From: UBA2334 sp049653005
Lineage (GTDB): Bacteria > Pseudomonadota > Gammaproteobacteria > Burkholderiales > Burkholderiaceae_C
NCBI GenBank assembly: GCA_049653005.1
Contig: JBASFL010000121.1
Coordinates: 1 to 64,000, forward strand
Direction: 5' to 3'
DNA: 64,000 nt
Of this stretch, positions 25,682-34,674 are shown piece by piece. Made by a program: the position numbers and the translations under genes. Every line of letters begins with the position of its first letter. The first letter of the stretch is position 1. The notes beneath the pieces are model-generated. The model had not been told where the DNA came from. It worked only from the letters and a program-made list of their open reading frames with translations, and did not search any database.

Positions 25682-26866
25682 CTATGGCAACAGTTCGTCA
25701 GACACGCACAGGCGGTTGCGGCCCAGGGCCTTGGCGGTGTAGAGCGCGGCGTCGGCGCGCGACAGCACCATCTCGGCGCGTTCGTCCTGTGGGAGGCAGT
25801 GGGCCACGCCCAGGCTCACATGCACGGGCATCCCATCGGGCGTGGCGACGCTGGCGGCCACGGTGTGGCGCAGCCGTTCGGCCAAGGGCAGCAGGTGCTC
25901 GTTGAAGCCGTCGGGCACCAACAGCACGAATTCTTCGCCACCGGTGCGGGCCAGCACGTCGGTGGGCCGCACCTGCCGCTGCATGGCCTGCGCCACCTGC
26001 TGAAGCACCGCGTCGCCCACCTGGTGGCCAAAGGTGTCGTTCACACGTTTGAAGTGGTCCACATCGATGCACACCACCGCAAACCCTTTCTCGTGGCGCT
26101 GCCAGTGGTGCCAGCAGCGGTCCAGTTCTTCGTTGAAGGCGCGGCGGTTGCGCAATTGGGTGAGCGCATCTTGGCGGTTCAGTGCCTCCATTTGCAGAAG
26201 GATGTTGTGCACCACCACATACGCCAGCACGCTGTTGAGCAGTGTGCACAGGGCCAGCACCAAATACGGCAGCAGCAACGAACCGGCCTGGTCGCGGTCC
26301 AGCTCAATGGGCCAACCCCACCACAAGCCCCCCACTGCCTTGGTCAGCAACACCCCGGAGATCAGCCACGCGGCGAAGGTCAGCAGCCAAGTGGCAATGG
26401 CGGCGTGGTGGCGGCGCAGCGGCACCCGCACCATGGCCCACGCCCGCAGAATCAGCCACACCAGCACCACATAGTTCACAGCCACGCGCTGGTTGCCCCA
26501 AGCGGGGTCCAGCCCCAGCACCACGATGGCGAAACTGCCGAGGGCCAGCAGCACCCAGGGTTCGGTGCGGGGCGGTTGCGCGCCCACCAGCCGCAAACCG
26601 CCGCCCCACAAGGCAACGAACGCCACCAGCCCCAGCACATTGGCGGGCGACCGGGTCAAGGCATCGGGGGCATGGCCCCGCAAGGCCACCAGCCACAAGC
26701 ACAGTGCCAGCGCCAGGTTGAACAGCGCCAACAAACGCATGGCGGGGACCATGTCGGTTTTGAGGCGGGCCACCACCTGCCAAATGGACGCGTAAATGCC
26801 CAACTGCAATGCCACCATCACCCACAAGATTTGGGGTTGTGTCAGGTTGGACCAAACGAAAAACAT
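25682..26866 (-). CDS. membrane diguanylate cyclase (GGDEF)
   Basis: A 394-residue protein with about six N-terminal membrane helices (residues 10-225) and a C-terminal GGDEF domain. The active-site loop reads GGEEF near residue 308. The inhibitory site RxxD is present as RPTD exactly five residues before GGEEF, so product inhibition is expected. It makes c-di-GMP from two GTP. The membrane part has no named sensor domain that I recognise. It is transcribed alone, leftwards. Confidence 0.9.
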   Translation of the reverse strand: MFFVWSNLTQPQILWVMVALQLGIYASIWQVVARLKTDMVPAMRLLALFNLALALCLWLVALRGHAPDALTRSPANVLGLVAFVALWGGGLRLVGAQPPRTEPWVLLALGSFAIVVLGLDPAWGNQRVAVNYVVLVWLILRAWAMVRVPLRRHHAAIATWLLTFAAWLISGVLLTKAVGGLWWGWPIELDRDQAGSLLLPYLVLALCTLLNSVLAYVVVHNILLQMEALNRQDALTQLRNRRAFNEELDRCWHHWQRHEKGFAVVCIDVDHFKRVNDTFGHQVGDAVLQQVAQAMQRQVRPTDVLARTGGEEFVLLVPDGFNEHLLPLAERLRHTVAASVATPDGMPVHVSLGVAHCLPQDERAEMVLSRADAALYTAKALGRNRLCVSDELLP

Positions 26867-26968
26867 GGGAGCCGGGGATGGGTGGAGGATGACGGCCCAA
26901 CGTCACTGTTTTGCCCCCACGGTTGACGCGCTCAAGAAGCGTTGTGCCAATCCCACGGGGGCGCTGTT

Positions 26969-28087
26969 TTACAACGGCAGTGGCTGTTTCTCGGTGTCCG
27001 AATCGGGCGCTGACAGCACCCGTTCGGGTATTTCCCAAATCAGGACCTTGGGCGGTGAGCTGGTGAAGGCTTCATCGCCCAAGTAGGTGTGAATGGACTT
27101 GAAGAACCCACCACCGTCTTTGGCAACGTTCAGCACCTCAGCCGCCAGGTGCTGCTGCAAGGCACCGTGGAAATTGGCGCGGCGCGAATACGAAGTGCCC
27201 ACCAACACCACGGGAGGGCCCGCATCATCCAGCAAGCCCCCTTCTGCGGGCGGGCTGGTGCGCTCGGTGGTTCGGACGGTTTCAATGTCGGGGTTGGGGC
27301 GCATCCAGTTGGGGACGTCGCTCAACCCCATGAGGCGCAGCAGGTCGCCCACCCTCGCTTCTGGAGCGGCAGCGGCCTTGGTTGCAAACTGCGTGGCGGG
27401 CACATCGGCCACCAAACGGTGGACTTCTGCCGCAATGGCTTTGGCGGCCACATCAGCACCGTCCTGATTCCAGTGGGTATCGGTGCTGTAAAACAACTGC
27501 TGGGCAGCGGCGGCGGGCCCCATGACGCCGAGCAGGTCCACCGTTTGGACACCCGCTGCACGCAGGCCTTCAAGGGCCGTGGGATACCGGCTGGCATGCC
27601 AGCTGGGGTATTGCCCGCTGGACAGCTGTTGCGCGTGCACACGTGCTTTGTCGGGCAACAACGCCACCACCAGCTTGACACCGCGTTGGTCCAACTCGGC
27701 AGACAGCTTGCCCACCGTGGCGACGCGTTTGTTGAGTTGCGTCAACGATTGGGGGGAATAGGCCAGTTCCTCCACCGAGAACAACCACTCGTCCCGGCCC
27801 AGGCGCACTTCATCCCCGGCGCCCTGGAACACGAGGTACCGGCCCGCATTGGCCATGGCAATGAGGGTGCTGCGTGCGGGCAGGTGGTTGTCCAGGTGCT
27901 TGTTGAGCTTTTCAGTGGCCACACCGGTGCGAATGTCGTCGAACCCACGCGGTACATCCGCCACATCGGGGTGCGACAAAGACTGAACCGCCTGCCAGCT
28001 GCCCAGGGTCATCAATGCCACCATGACAGCACCGGCCAACCAGGCTTCAAACGGTGCTTTCTCGGGAACGTCAATCTTTACATCCAT
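26969..28087 (-). CDS. AlgX/AlgJ-like SGNH acyltransferase protein
   Basis: A 372-residue protein with one N-terminal membrane helix (about 14-34) and a periplasmic SGNH-like domain. Visible AlgX/AlgJ motifs: GRDEWLFSVEE, LLPDKARVHA and the catalytic DTHWNQDG; VLVGTSYSRRANF supplies the nucleophile Ser. Such proteins receive acetyl groups from an MBOAT partner and place them on a polysaccharide. It follows the MBOAT gene by 7 bp. ATG 28087 has GAGG 5-6 nt upstream. Confidence 0.85.
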   Translation of the reverse strand: MDVKIDVPEKAPFEAWLAGAVMVALMTLGSWQAVQSLSHPDVADVPRGFDDIRTGVATEKLNKHLDNHLPARSTLIAMANAGRYLVFQGAGDEVRLGRDEWLFSVEELAYSPQSLTQLNKRVATVGKLSAELDQRGVKLVVALLPDKARVHAQQLSSGQYPSWHASRYPTALEGLRAAGVQTVDLLGVMGPAAAAQQLFYSTDTHWNQDGADVAAKAIAAEVHRLVADVPATQFATKAAAAPEARVGDLLRLMGLSDVPNWMRPNPDIETVRTTERTSPPAEGGLLDDAGPPVVLVGTSYSRRANFHGALQQHLAAEVLNVAKDGGGFFKSIHTYLGDEAFTSSPPKVLIWEIPERVLSAPDSDTEKQPLPL

Positions 28088-28094
28088 AACGACC

Positions 28095-29486
28095 TCAGAA
28101 CTGGAAGTACAAAAACGGTGTGAACGCCTGCGCAGACAGCGTGGCAACCGCCCACAAAAAGATGGGCAACACCAGCAGGCGCGCACGGCCCGTGATGGAG
28201 CGCTTCACCCACGGCAGCGCGAACACCAGCAACCCACCCACCAGCATGACCCACAGGCGTTCGGGCACCACTTGCCAGGCCAAGTCTGGGCTGAAGGACA
28301 GCGACACGCCCGAGCCGATGCCAAACATGGCAGACAACGTGGTCATCGCGGCCGTCAAGGTGTGGGCACGGAAAAACACCCACCCAATCATGACCAGCAC
28401 CAGCGTGAACAGCATGGCCACCCAGCGGGGCAAGAACGGCTGGGGGAAATGGGAGCGCCAGTAGCGCTCCAGCGCCAATATGCCCCCGTGCCAGATGCCC
28501 CAGACAATGAACGTCCAGTTGGCGCCGTGCCAAAACCCGCCCAGCACCATGGTCAGCATCAAGTTGACGTAAGTGCGAACCTCGCCTTTGCGGTTGCCCC
28601 CCAGCGGCACATACAAATACACCCGCAGCCACGTGGACAAGGAAATGTGCCAACGCCGCCAAAACTCGGTGATGGACGCCGAGGTGTAGGGGTCGTCAAA
28701 GTTTTTCTGGAAGTGAAACCCAATCATCAGGCCCAGGCCAATGGCCATGGTGCTGTAGCCACTGAAGTCGAAAAACAGCTGAATGGTGTAGGCCATGGCG
28801 CCCAACCAGGCATCGGCCATGGTCGGGTTTGACAAATTGAAGGCCGCTTCCACCATGGGGTTCATGGGGTCGGCAATCAGCACTTTGCCCGAAAAGCCCG
28901 CCATGAAAATCAGGCAGCCTTGCGAGAAATGCGCCCACGAATGCTCGCGGTGGCGGAACTGGTCGGACAACGGTTCGTAACGCAACACCGGCCCGGCCAC
29001 CAGCTGGGGAAACAGTGAAATGAAGGCGGCGAAATCAAACAGGTTGTCGGTTTTGGGCGCATCGCCCCGGTAAACGTCCACCATGTAGCTCATGGCGTGG
29101 AAGATGAAAAACGACAGCCCGATGGGCAACAGCACGCGGCCGTACTCCATGGGGGCAAAACCCAAGCCCGCCAACAGCGCGTTCATGCTGTCCATGCCGA
29201 AATTGAAGTATTTGAAATACGCCAATGTCGCCAGGTTCAGTACCACCCCCACAAACAGGGTGGCATAGCGGTGTCGCCACCCAGGCGACTCCATCAGCAA
29301 GGTGAGGTAATACGCCACCAGCGTCACACCCGCCAGCAGCAAAGCAAAGTCGGGGCGCCACCACCCGTAAAAGAAATAGCTGAATACCAGTATCAGCCCC
29401 GACCTAGCCTTGAAAGGAATCAGGTAATAGAGGGTCAGAAACAGCGGCAGAAACAAAAACAGAAACAGGTGTGAAGTAAAGACCAT
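28095..29486 (-). CDS. MBOAT acyltransferase (AlgI-like)
   Basis: A 463-residue polytopic inner-membrane protein. MBOAT motifs: RRWHISLSTWLRVYLYVPLGGNRKG and GGFWHGANWTFIVWGIWHG with the catalytic His. AlgI-type enzymes shuttle acetyl groups across the membrane for exopolysaccharide O-acetylation. Paired with the AlgX-like gene downstream and divergent from an SGNH hydrolase. No polysaccharide polymerase is in the window, so the polymer is unknown. ATG 29486 begins the first hydrophobic segment; SD is weak. Confidence 0.9.
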   Translation of the reverse strand: MVFTSHLFLFLFLPLFLTLYYLIPFKARSGLILVFSYFFYGWWRPDFALLLAGVTLVAYYLTLLMESPGWRHRYATLFVGVVLNLATLAYFKYFNFGMDSMNALLAGLGFAPMEYGRVLLPIGLSFFIFHAMSYMVDVYRGDAPKTDNLFDFAAFISLFPQLVAGPVLRYEPLSDQFRHREHSWAHFSQGCLIFMAGFSGKVLIADPMNPMVEAAFNLSNPTMADAWLGAMAYTIQLFFDFSGYSTMAIGLGLMIGFHFQKNFDDPYTSASITEFWRRWHISLSTWLRVYLYVPLGGNRKGEVRTYVNLMLTMVLGGFWHGANWTFIVWGIWHGGILALERYWRSHFPQPFLPRWVAMLFTLVLVMIGWVFFRAHTLTAAMTTLSAMFGIGSGVSLSFSPDLAWQVVPERLWVMLVGGLLVFALPWVKRSITGRARLLVLPIFLWAVATLSAQAFTPFLYFQF

Positions 29487-29572
29487 ACACAGGCGTGGTT
29501 TGCGTGGGTGAAAGGCTGGGGCTTTACGGCCCATAATTCCGCTGCCGTTATACGCTCCTTTTTGCCGCATCA

Positions 29573-30310
29573 ATGAACCTGATCCAAACACTGAATCGCT
29601 TGCTGGGCTTGACTTTGATGCTGTGCGCAAGCGCAGGGCCGGCGTTGGCCCAGAGCAACAAATCGGCCCAAACGGCCCAAGCCAGCAAGACCTGTCAAGC
29701 CACCCCCGGGTCGGCGTACGTGCTGGGCGACTCCCTTGCCTTTGGCCTGAAACATGCAGGTCTGGAGGTCACGCTGCGGGCACTGTTGCGCGGCACACAA
29801 ACCATCAGCTTCGACGGCGGGCGCTCCATCACCACGCCGGGCACACACATCAAAAAATCCGCCCTTGACAGCGTGGACACGGATGCGGCGCTGATTTCGT
29901 CGGCCAAGGTCGTGATCATCGTGTTGGGCACCAACATGCTGGAGGCCAACTTCGCCGAAAGCCAAATAGCGCTGATGCGCAAGCTCAAGGCACTGAACCC
30001 ACGCGCCCACTATTTCTGGGTGGACATCGGTGCCACCATGTCCAACTACGCGGCGCAGTGGAGCGAGCGCAACAAAACCATTTACGACAACGCCCAAATT
30101 TTGGGCTACCAGGTCATCAGCCGCTACAAAGCCATTTTTGGCGCCAACGCCGACCCTTTCCGCATCCAGGCAGGGGCGCTGTTCCCGGGGTACACCTCTG
30201 AACAAGGCTACGGGGGGCAAGGAAGCGTGCACGGGTATGACCTGGAACTGTCACAGGCCATCCTGGACGCGCTGCTGCGCAACCTGTCGCAAATTCAATG
30301 CGGCAAGTGA
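29573..30310 (+). CDS. exported SGNH/GDSL hydrolase
   Basis: A 245-residue protein with a signal peptide (to about residue 27, PALAQ). SGNH blocks: GDS with Ser54 (VLGDSLAFG), Gly, GTN with Asn121 (VLGTNMLEAN) and the late His in VHGYDLE. Likely a periplasmic esterase, possibly removing the acetyl groups added by the divergent AlgI/AlgX-like pair 86 bp away. Four bp precede the rhodanese gene, so they are co-transcribed. Confidence 0.8.
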   Translation: MNLIQTLNRLLGLTLMLCASAGPALAQSNKSAQTAQASKTCQATPGSAYVLGDSLAFGLKHAGLEVTLRALLRGTQTISFDGGRSITTPGTHIKKSALDSVDTDAALISSAKVVIIVLGTNMLEANFAESQIALMRKLKALNPRAHYFWVDIGATMSNYAAQWSERNKTIYDNAQILGYQVISRYKAIFGANADPFRIQAGALFPGYTSEQGYGGQGSVHGYDLELSQAILDALLRNLSQIQCGK

Positions 30311-30314
30311 CCCC

Positions 30315-30707
30315 ATGAGACACCTCTCCCCCCGCGACGCCTGGGCACTGGTACAAGCGCAGCCCGACGCCCTGTTTGTGGACGTGCGCATGGAAATCGA
30401 ATCGCTGTACGTGGGCCGCCCGCCCGGCGTGGAAAACATCCCATGGTACGAATACCCCGATCTGACGGCCAACCCCGGCGCCTTTGCCACCGCCGTCGAG
30501 CGCGAAGCAGGCAGTAAAACCCGCACCGTGGTGCTGATTTGCCGCAGCGGCAAACGCACCGTGGAAGCCGGCCAAGCGCTTGAGGCGGCAGGCTTCAGCG
30601 ATGTGGTGAATGTGTTGCACGGGTTTGAAGGCGAGCTGGACGACCGCTTCCACCGCTCCACCGTCAGCGGCTGGCGCTTTGAAGGCCTGCCTTGGGAACA
30701 GATGTGA
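30315..30707 (+). CDS. single-domain rhodanese
   Basis: A 130-residue cytosolic rhodanese-like sulfurtransferase. The active-site loop CRSGKRT has the persulfide Cys76; the domain opens with LSPRDAWALVQAQPDALFVDVR. Lies 4 bp after the SGNH gene. A weak hairpin (GATTC-TCA-GAATC plus TTTTT) overlaps its stop and may reduce read-through to recQ. Confidence 0.88.
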   Translation: MRHLSPRDAWALVQAQPDALFVDVRMEIESLYVGRPPGVENIPWYEYPDLTANPGAFATAVEREAGSKTRTVVLICRSGKRTVEAGQALEAAGFSDVVNVLHGFEGELDDRFHRSTVSGWRFEGLPWEQM

Positions 30708-30731
30708 TTCTCAGAATCTTTTTGGCACCCA

Positions 30732-30760
30732 GCGCTTGATGGTATTCATTTGTTTGCTAT
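30732..30760. repeat. interspersed repeat, copy E1 (29-bp identity with 49930-49958)
   Basis: GCGCTTGATGGTATTCATTT and the next nine bases are the exact reverse complement of the copy just after the 5'-nucleotidase gene. It fills the rhodanese-recQ gap and reaches the recQ start. Confidence 0.75.
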
Positions 30761-32654
30761 GCCTGTGAGCGCCATGGAGCAGGCCCACGCGGTGCTGGAA
30801 GAGGTGTTTGGCTACGCCGCGTTTCGCGGCCCGCAGGCCGACATCGTGGCCCACGTGTTGGGCGGGGGCGACGCGCTGGTGCTCATGCCCACGGGCGGCG
30901 GCAAAAGCCTGTGTTACCAGGTGCCCGCCATCGTCAAACACCGCGCAGGCCAGGGCGTGAGTGTGGTGGTGTCACCCCTCATTGCGCTGATGCACGACCA
31001 GGTGGGCGCGCTGCACGAGGCCGGGGTGGCCGCCGAGTTTCTGAACAGCAGCCTCACCCCCGACGAAGCCGCCCAGGTGGAAAAACAGCTGCTGCGCGGC
31101 GAACTGCCCCTGCTGTATGCCGCCCCCGAGCGCCTGACCACGCCCCGCTTTCTGGCCCTGCTCGATTCGCTGCACGAGCGCGGCCTGCTGGCCCTGTTTG
31201 CCATCGACGAAGCCCACTGCGTGAGCCAGTGGGGCCACGACTTCAGGCCCGACTACCGGGCCCTGAGCGTGCTGCACGAGCGCTTTCCCGGCGTGCCCCG
31301 CATGGCGCTGACCGCCACCGCCGACGACCTCACCCGCGCCGACATGGTGGCCCACCTGCGGCTGGAAGACGCGGGCCAGTTCGTCAGCAGCTTTGACCGG
31401 CCCAACATCCGTTACACCATCGTCGAAAAAACCGACCCCAGCCAGCAACTGCTGCGTTTCATCCAGCGCGAACACGCGGGCGAAGCCGGGGTGGTGTACT
31501 GCCAAAGCCGCAAACGCGTGGAAGAAGTGGCCACGCTGCTGGCGCGCGAGGGCGTCAACGCCCTGCCCTACCACGCGGGCCTGGACAGCCGTGTGCGCCA
31601 GACCCACCAAGACCGTTTTTTGCGCGAAGACGGTGTGGTGGTGGTGGCCACCATTGCCTTTGGCATGGGCATCGACAAGCCCGATGTGCGTTTTGTGGCC
31701 CACCTGGACATGCCCAAAAACATCGAGGGCTACTACCAGGAAACAGGCCGCGCCGGGCGCGATGGCGAACCCGCCGACGCCTGGATGGTGTACGGCCTGC
31801 AAGACGTGGTGAACCAGCGCCGCATGATCGACGAAAGCCCCGCTGGCGACGAGTTCAAACACGTGATGCGCGGCAAACTCGACGCCCTGCTGGGCCTGGC
31901 CGAAGCCACCGACTGCCGCCGCGTGCAACTGCTGGGCTACTTCGGCGAAGCCTCGCAGCCCTGTGGCAATTGCGACAACTGCCTGGTACCGCCGGAAACA
32001 CTCGATGCCACCGAGCCCGCCCGCATGCTGCTGAGCTGCATTTACCGCGTGCACCAGGCCACCGGCATGGCGTTTGGCGCGGGGCACCTGATGGACATCC
32101 TGCGGGGCAAAACCACCGACAAAGTGACCCAATACGGGCACGAGCGCCTGAGCACCTTCGGCATTGGCGCGCATTTGAGTGAAACGCAGTGGCGCAGCCT
32201 GCTGCGCCAGCTCATTGCCCGCGAAGCGGTGGCCGTGGCCACCGACGGGTTCAACACCCTGTCGCTAACCGACGGGGCGCGGGCCATTTTGCGGGGCGAA
32301 GAACGCCTGAGCCTGCGCGTGGCCCAGCCCCCCGCCGCCGGTGGCCGCCAGCGCAGCGGCAGTGCCCGCCGTGGCGCGGCCGTGCCCAAAGAGGAAACCG
32401 CCCTGGACCCCGCCCAGACCCAGGCACTGGCGGCCCTGAAGGCCTGGCGCGCCGGCGTGGCCAAAGAGCACAACCTGCCCGCGTTTGTGATTTTTCACGA
32501 CAGCACGCTGCGCGCGCTGGCCGAGCGCCAGCCCCAGCGCCTGGGCGATTTGCAAGGGGTGCCCGGTGTGGGCCAGAAAAAACTGGAGGCCTATGGGCCC
32601 CAGGTGCTGGCGGTGTTGACCGCCCTCAGCCCACAGAGTCCGCAGCCAGCCTGA
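30759..32654 (+). CDS. recQ: ATP-dependent DNA helicase RecQ
   Basis: About 631 residues. Walker A PTGGGKSLCYQVP near 43, DEAH box IDEAHCVSQWGHDFRPDY near 150, helicase motif VI QETGRAGRDG, zinc-binding Cys set (DCRR...PCGNCDNC), RQC wing and a C-terminal HRDC domain (PAFVIFHDSTLRAL...GVPGVGQKKLEAYG). A 3'-5' helicase for recombination repair. The start is uncertain: ATG 30759 lies at the end of repeat copy E1, and ATG 30774 is an equally good start. Its 3' end overlaps the convergent kinase gene by 29 bp. Confidence 0.93.
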   Translation: MPVSAMEQAHAVLEEVFGYAAFRGPQADIVAHVLGGGDALVLMPTGGGKSLCYQVPAIVKHRAGQGVSVVVSPLIALMHDQVGALHEAGVAAEFLNSSLTPDEAAQVEKQLLRGELPLLYAAPERLTTPRFLALLDSLHERGLLALFAIDEAHCVSQWGHDFRPDYRALSVLHERFPGVPRMALTATADDLTRADMVAHLRLEDAGQFVSSFDRPNIRYTIVEKTDPSQQLLRFIQREHAGEAGVVYCQSRKRVEEVATLLAREGVNALPYHAGLDSRVRQTHQDRFLREDGVVVVATIAFGMGIDKPDVRFVAHLDMPKNIEGYYQETGRAGRDGEPADAWMVYGLQDVVNQRRMIDESPAGDEFKHVMRGKLDALLGLAEATDCRRVQLLGYFGEASQPCGNCDNCLVPPETLDATEPARMLLSCIYRVHQATGMAFGAGHLMDILRGKTTDKVTQYGHERLSTFGIGAHLSETQWRSLLRQLIAREAVAVATDGFNTLSLTDGARAILRGEERLSLRVAQPPAAGGRQRSGSARRGAAVPKEETALDPAQTQALAALKAWRAGVAKEHNLPAFVIFHDSTLRALAERQPQRLGDLQGVPGVGQKKLEAYGPQVLAVLTALSPQSPQPA

Positions 32655-34674
32655 GCACGCGGCGCATTTCGGCCACCAGCTGTTTGCGTTCCACCGGCTT
32701 GGTGACGTAGCCGTCCATGCCCCCGGCCAGGCAGCGTTCGCGGTAGCCCTCCATGGCGTGGGCCGTCATGGCCAGGATGGGGGTGTGGCGGCCCAGCGGG
32801 CCTTCGTGTTCGCGCAAGCGGCGGGCGGCGGCAAAGCCGTCGAGCACGGGCATTTGAATGTCCATGAACACCAAATCAAACGGCTGGTCAGCGGGCTGCG
32901 CCACAAAGGCCGTCACCGCCAGCTCGCCGTTGGCCACCAGCGTGACCTGTTGGCCCAGGTGCTCCAGAATTTTGCGCGCCACCACCTGGTTGATGGGGTG
33001 GTCCTCGGCCACCAGCACACGCAAGCCCTTTGGCAACTCGGCCAACGCCTGTGTCAGGTCCAGGCTGGGGGCCTGGGCCACGGGCAGCCCCAAGTCAAAC
33101 CAGAAACGCGAGCCTTCGCCCGGCTGGCTGGACACCTGCAAGCGCCCACCCATCAGCCCCACCAGGCGCGACGAAATGGTCAGCCCCAGGCCCGTGCCGC
33201 CAAAGCGGCGGGTGATGGAGGTGTCGGCCTGCGAAAACGCGTCAAACACCGAGGCCAGGCGCTCGGGTGCAATGCCAATGCCCGAGTCCTGCACGGCAAA
33301 GCGCAACACCGGGGCCGCCCCTGCCGGGGCATCTGCGTCTGCGGGCAGCACCGCCACGTGCACGGTGACATACCCGGCTTCGGTGAACTTGATGGCGTTG
33401 CCCACCAGGTTCAGCAACACCTGGCGCAGGCGGCCCGCATCGCCCAGCACCCACTCTGACACGGTGGGGTCCACGTCGATGCGAAAGACCAGGTCGCGCC
33501 CCTCGGCCCGGTGCTTGAGCGGTGCCAGGGCGTGGCGCATCAGCTGGGGCAGGTTCAGGGGCAGGTGCTCGATGTCGAGCTTGTTGGCCTCGATTTTGGA
33601 AAAGTCGAGGATGTCGTTGATGACCGTCAGCAGCGCCTTGGCCGAGGTGTGCACCATCTCCAGGTGGGTGCGCTGCTCGGGCTTGAGCTCGCTGGACAGG
33701 CACAGCTCGGTCAGGCCCAGGATACCGTTCATGGGCGTGCGGATCTCATGGCTCATGTTGGCCAGAAAGTCGCCCTTGGCCCGGCTGGCGGCCTCGGCTG
33801 CATCGCGGGCGGCGGCCATGGCCTGCTCGTAGGCCTTGGTGGCTGAAATGTCCATGCTCACGCCGGTGGCGCGCACGGGTTCGCCTTCGGGGTCGTACTC
33901 CACCACACGGCCGGTGAAGGCCACCCATTTGTAGGCCCCGTCTTTGCAGCGCAACTGCACCTCGGTGCGGAAGGTGTCGGTGCGGCGGGCCTCGAAATAG
34001 GCGCCGATTTCGTTGGCGAACCGAATGGCCTCATCGGGGTGCAACAGCGCCACCAGGCTGGTGTAGTGGGGAGCCAAGTCGCTGGGGGCATACCCCAGCA
34101 TGGCGGCCCACTCGTCGCTGAAATGCGTGTGGTGGGTCTGCAGGTTCCAATCCCAAAGGCCGATGTTGGAACCCTGCACGGCCAACATCAACCGCTGCTC
34201 GCTGGCGTGCAATGCCTGACGTGCCTGGGCATGGGCCTGCACCAGTTGCGCCATGCGGTGGGCCAGGGCCTCCAGGTCACCGGGCCGCGCGGTGGGGCTG
34301 AGGGCGGGCAACGCCACCTGCGGGTCCACGTCCAGCCCCTCGGTCAGTTGGTTCAGGGTTTGCAGCAGGCTGGCAGCAGAGCGCTGCATCTGGGCGGACT
34401 CGTCGCGCAGCTTTTGGTTGACGGCGTTGAGCTCATCAGAACTGAGCGCCAGGCTGCGTTGGCTCAACAGCAGGTCGCGCTCCATTTGCCCGTACACACC
34501 GTCCACCTGGGCCAACCAGCGGGGCAGCCCTTGCAGCACGCGCTGGGCGGCCGGGGGCGTGTCTGGCCGGGCGGCCAGCTCATTCAGGGCTTGCAAGCAG
34601 GCGGCAAGCGCCTCTGGGGTGTCAGCCCCCCAGTGTTGGCGCAGTTGCCGTTGCAGCAGTTTGCCAGGTGTCAT
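32626..34674 (-). CDS. cytosolic PAS hybrid histidine kinase
   Basis: A 682-residue kinase without membrane segments. Order: helical N-terminus (about 1-150), PAS/PAC domain (about 170-290, NIGLWDWNLQTHHTHFSDEW), HisKA with FLANMSHEIRTPMNG, HATPase with NLVGNAIKFTEAG and GGTGLGLTISSRLV, and a C-terminal receiver with FDLVFMDIQMPVLDG and YVTKPVERKQL. ATG 34674 overlaps the FIST stop as ATGA, so the two are coupled: FIST probably supplies ligand sensing. A phosphotransfer protein is not evident nearby. Confidence 0.9.
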   Translation of the reverse strand: MTPGKLLQRQLRQHWGADTPEALAACLQALNELAARPDTPPAAQRVLQGLPRWLAQVDGVYGQMERDLLLSQRSLALSSDELNAVNQKLRDESAQMQRSAASLLQTLNQLTEGLDVDPQVALPALSPTARPGDLEALAHRMAQLVQAHAQARQALHASEQRLMLAVQGSNIGLWDWNLQTHHTHFSDEWAAMLGYAPSDLAPHYTSLVALLHPDEAIRFANEIGAYFEARRTDTFRTEVQLRCKDGAYKWVAFTGRVVEYDPEGEPVRATGVSMDISATKAYEQAMAAARDAAEAASRAKGDFLANMSHEIRTPMNGILGLTELCLSSELKPEQRTHLEMVHTSAKALLTVINDILDFSKIEANKLDIEHLPLNLPQLMRHALAPLKHRAEGRDLVFRIDVDPTVSEWVLGDAGRLRQVLLNLVGNAIKFTEAGYVTVHVAVLPADADAPAGAAPVLRFAVQDSGIGIAPERLASVFDAFSQADTSITRRFGGTGLGLTISSRLVGLMGGRLQVSSQPGEGSRFWFDLGLPVAQAPSLDLTQALAELPKGLRVLVAEDHPINQVVARKILEHLGQQVTLVANGELAVTAFVAQPADQPFDLVFMDIQMPVLDGFAAARRLREHEGPLGRHTPILAMTAHAMEGYRERCLAGGMDGYVTKPVERKQLVAEMRRVLRLAADSVG

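Noticed and set aside
26867..26968. 102-bp gap searched for a small gene or RNA
   Set aside because: No frame with an SD, no terminator stem with a T-run and no known motif.
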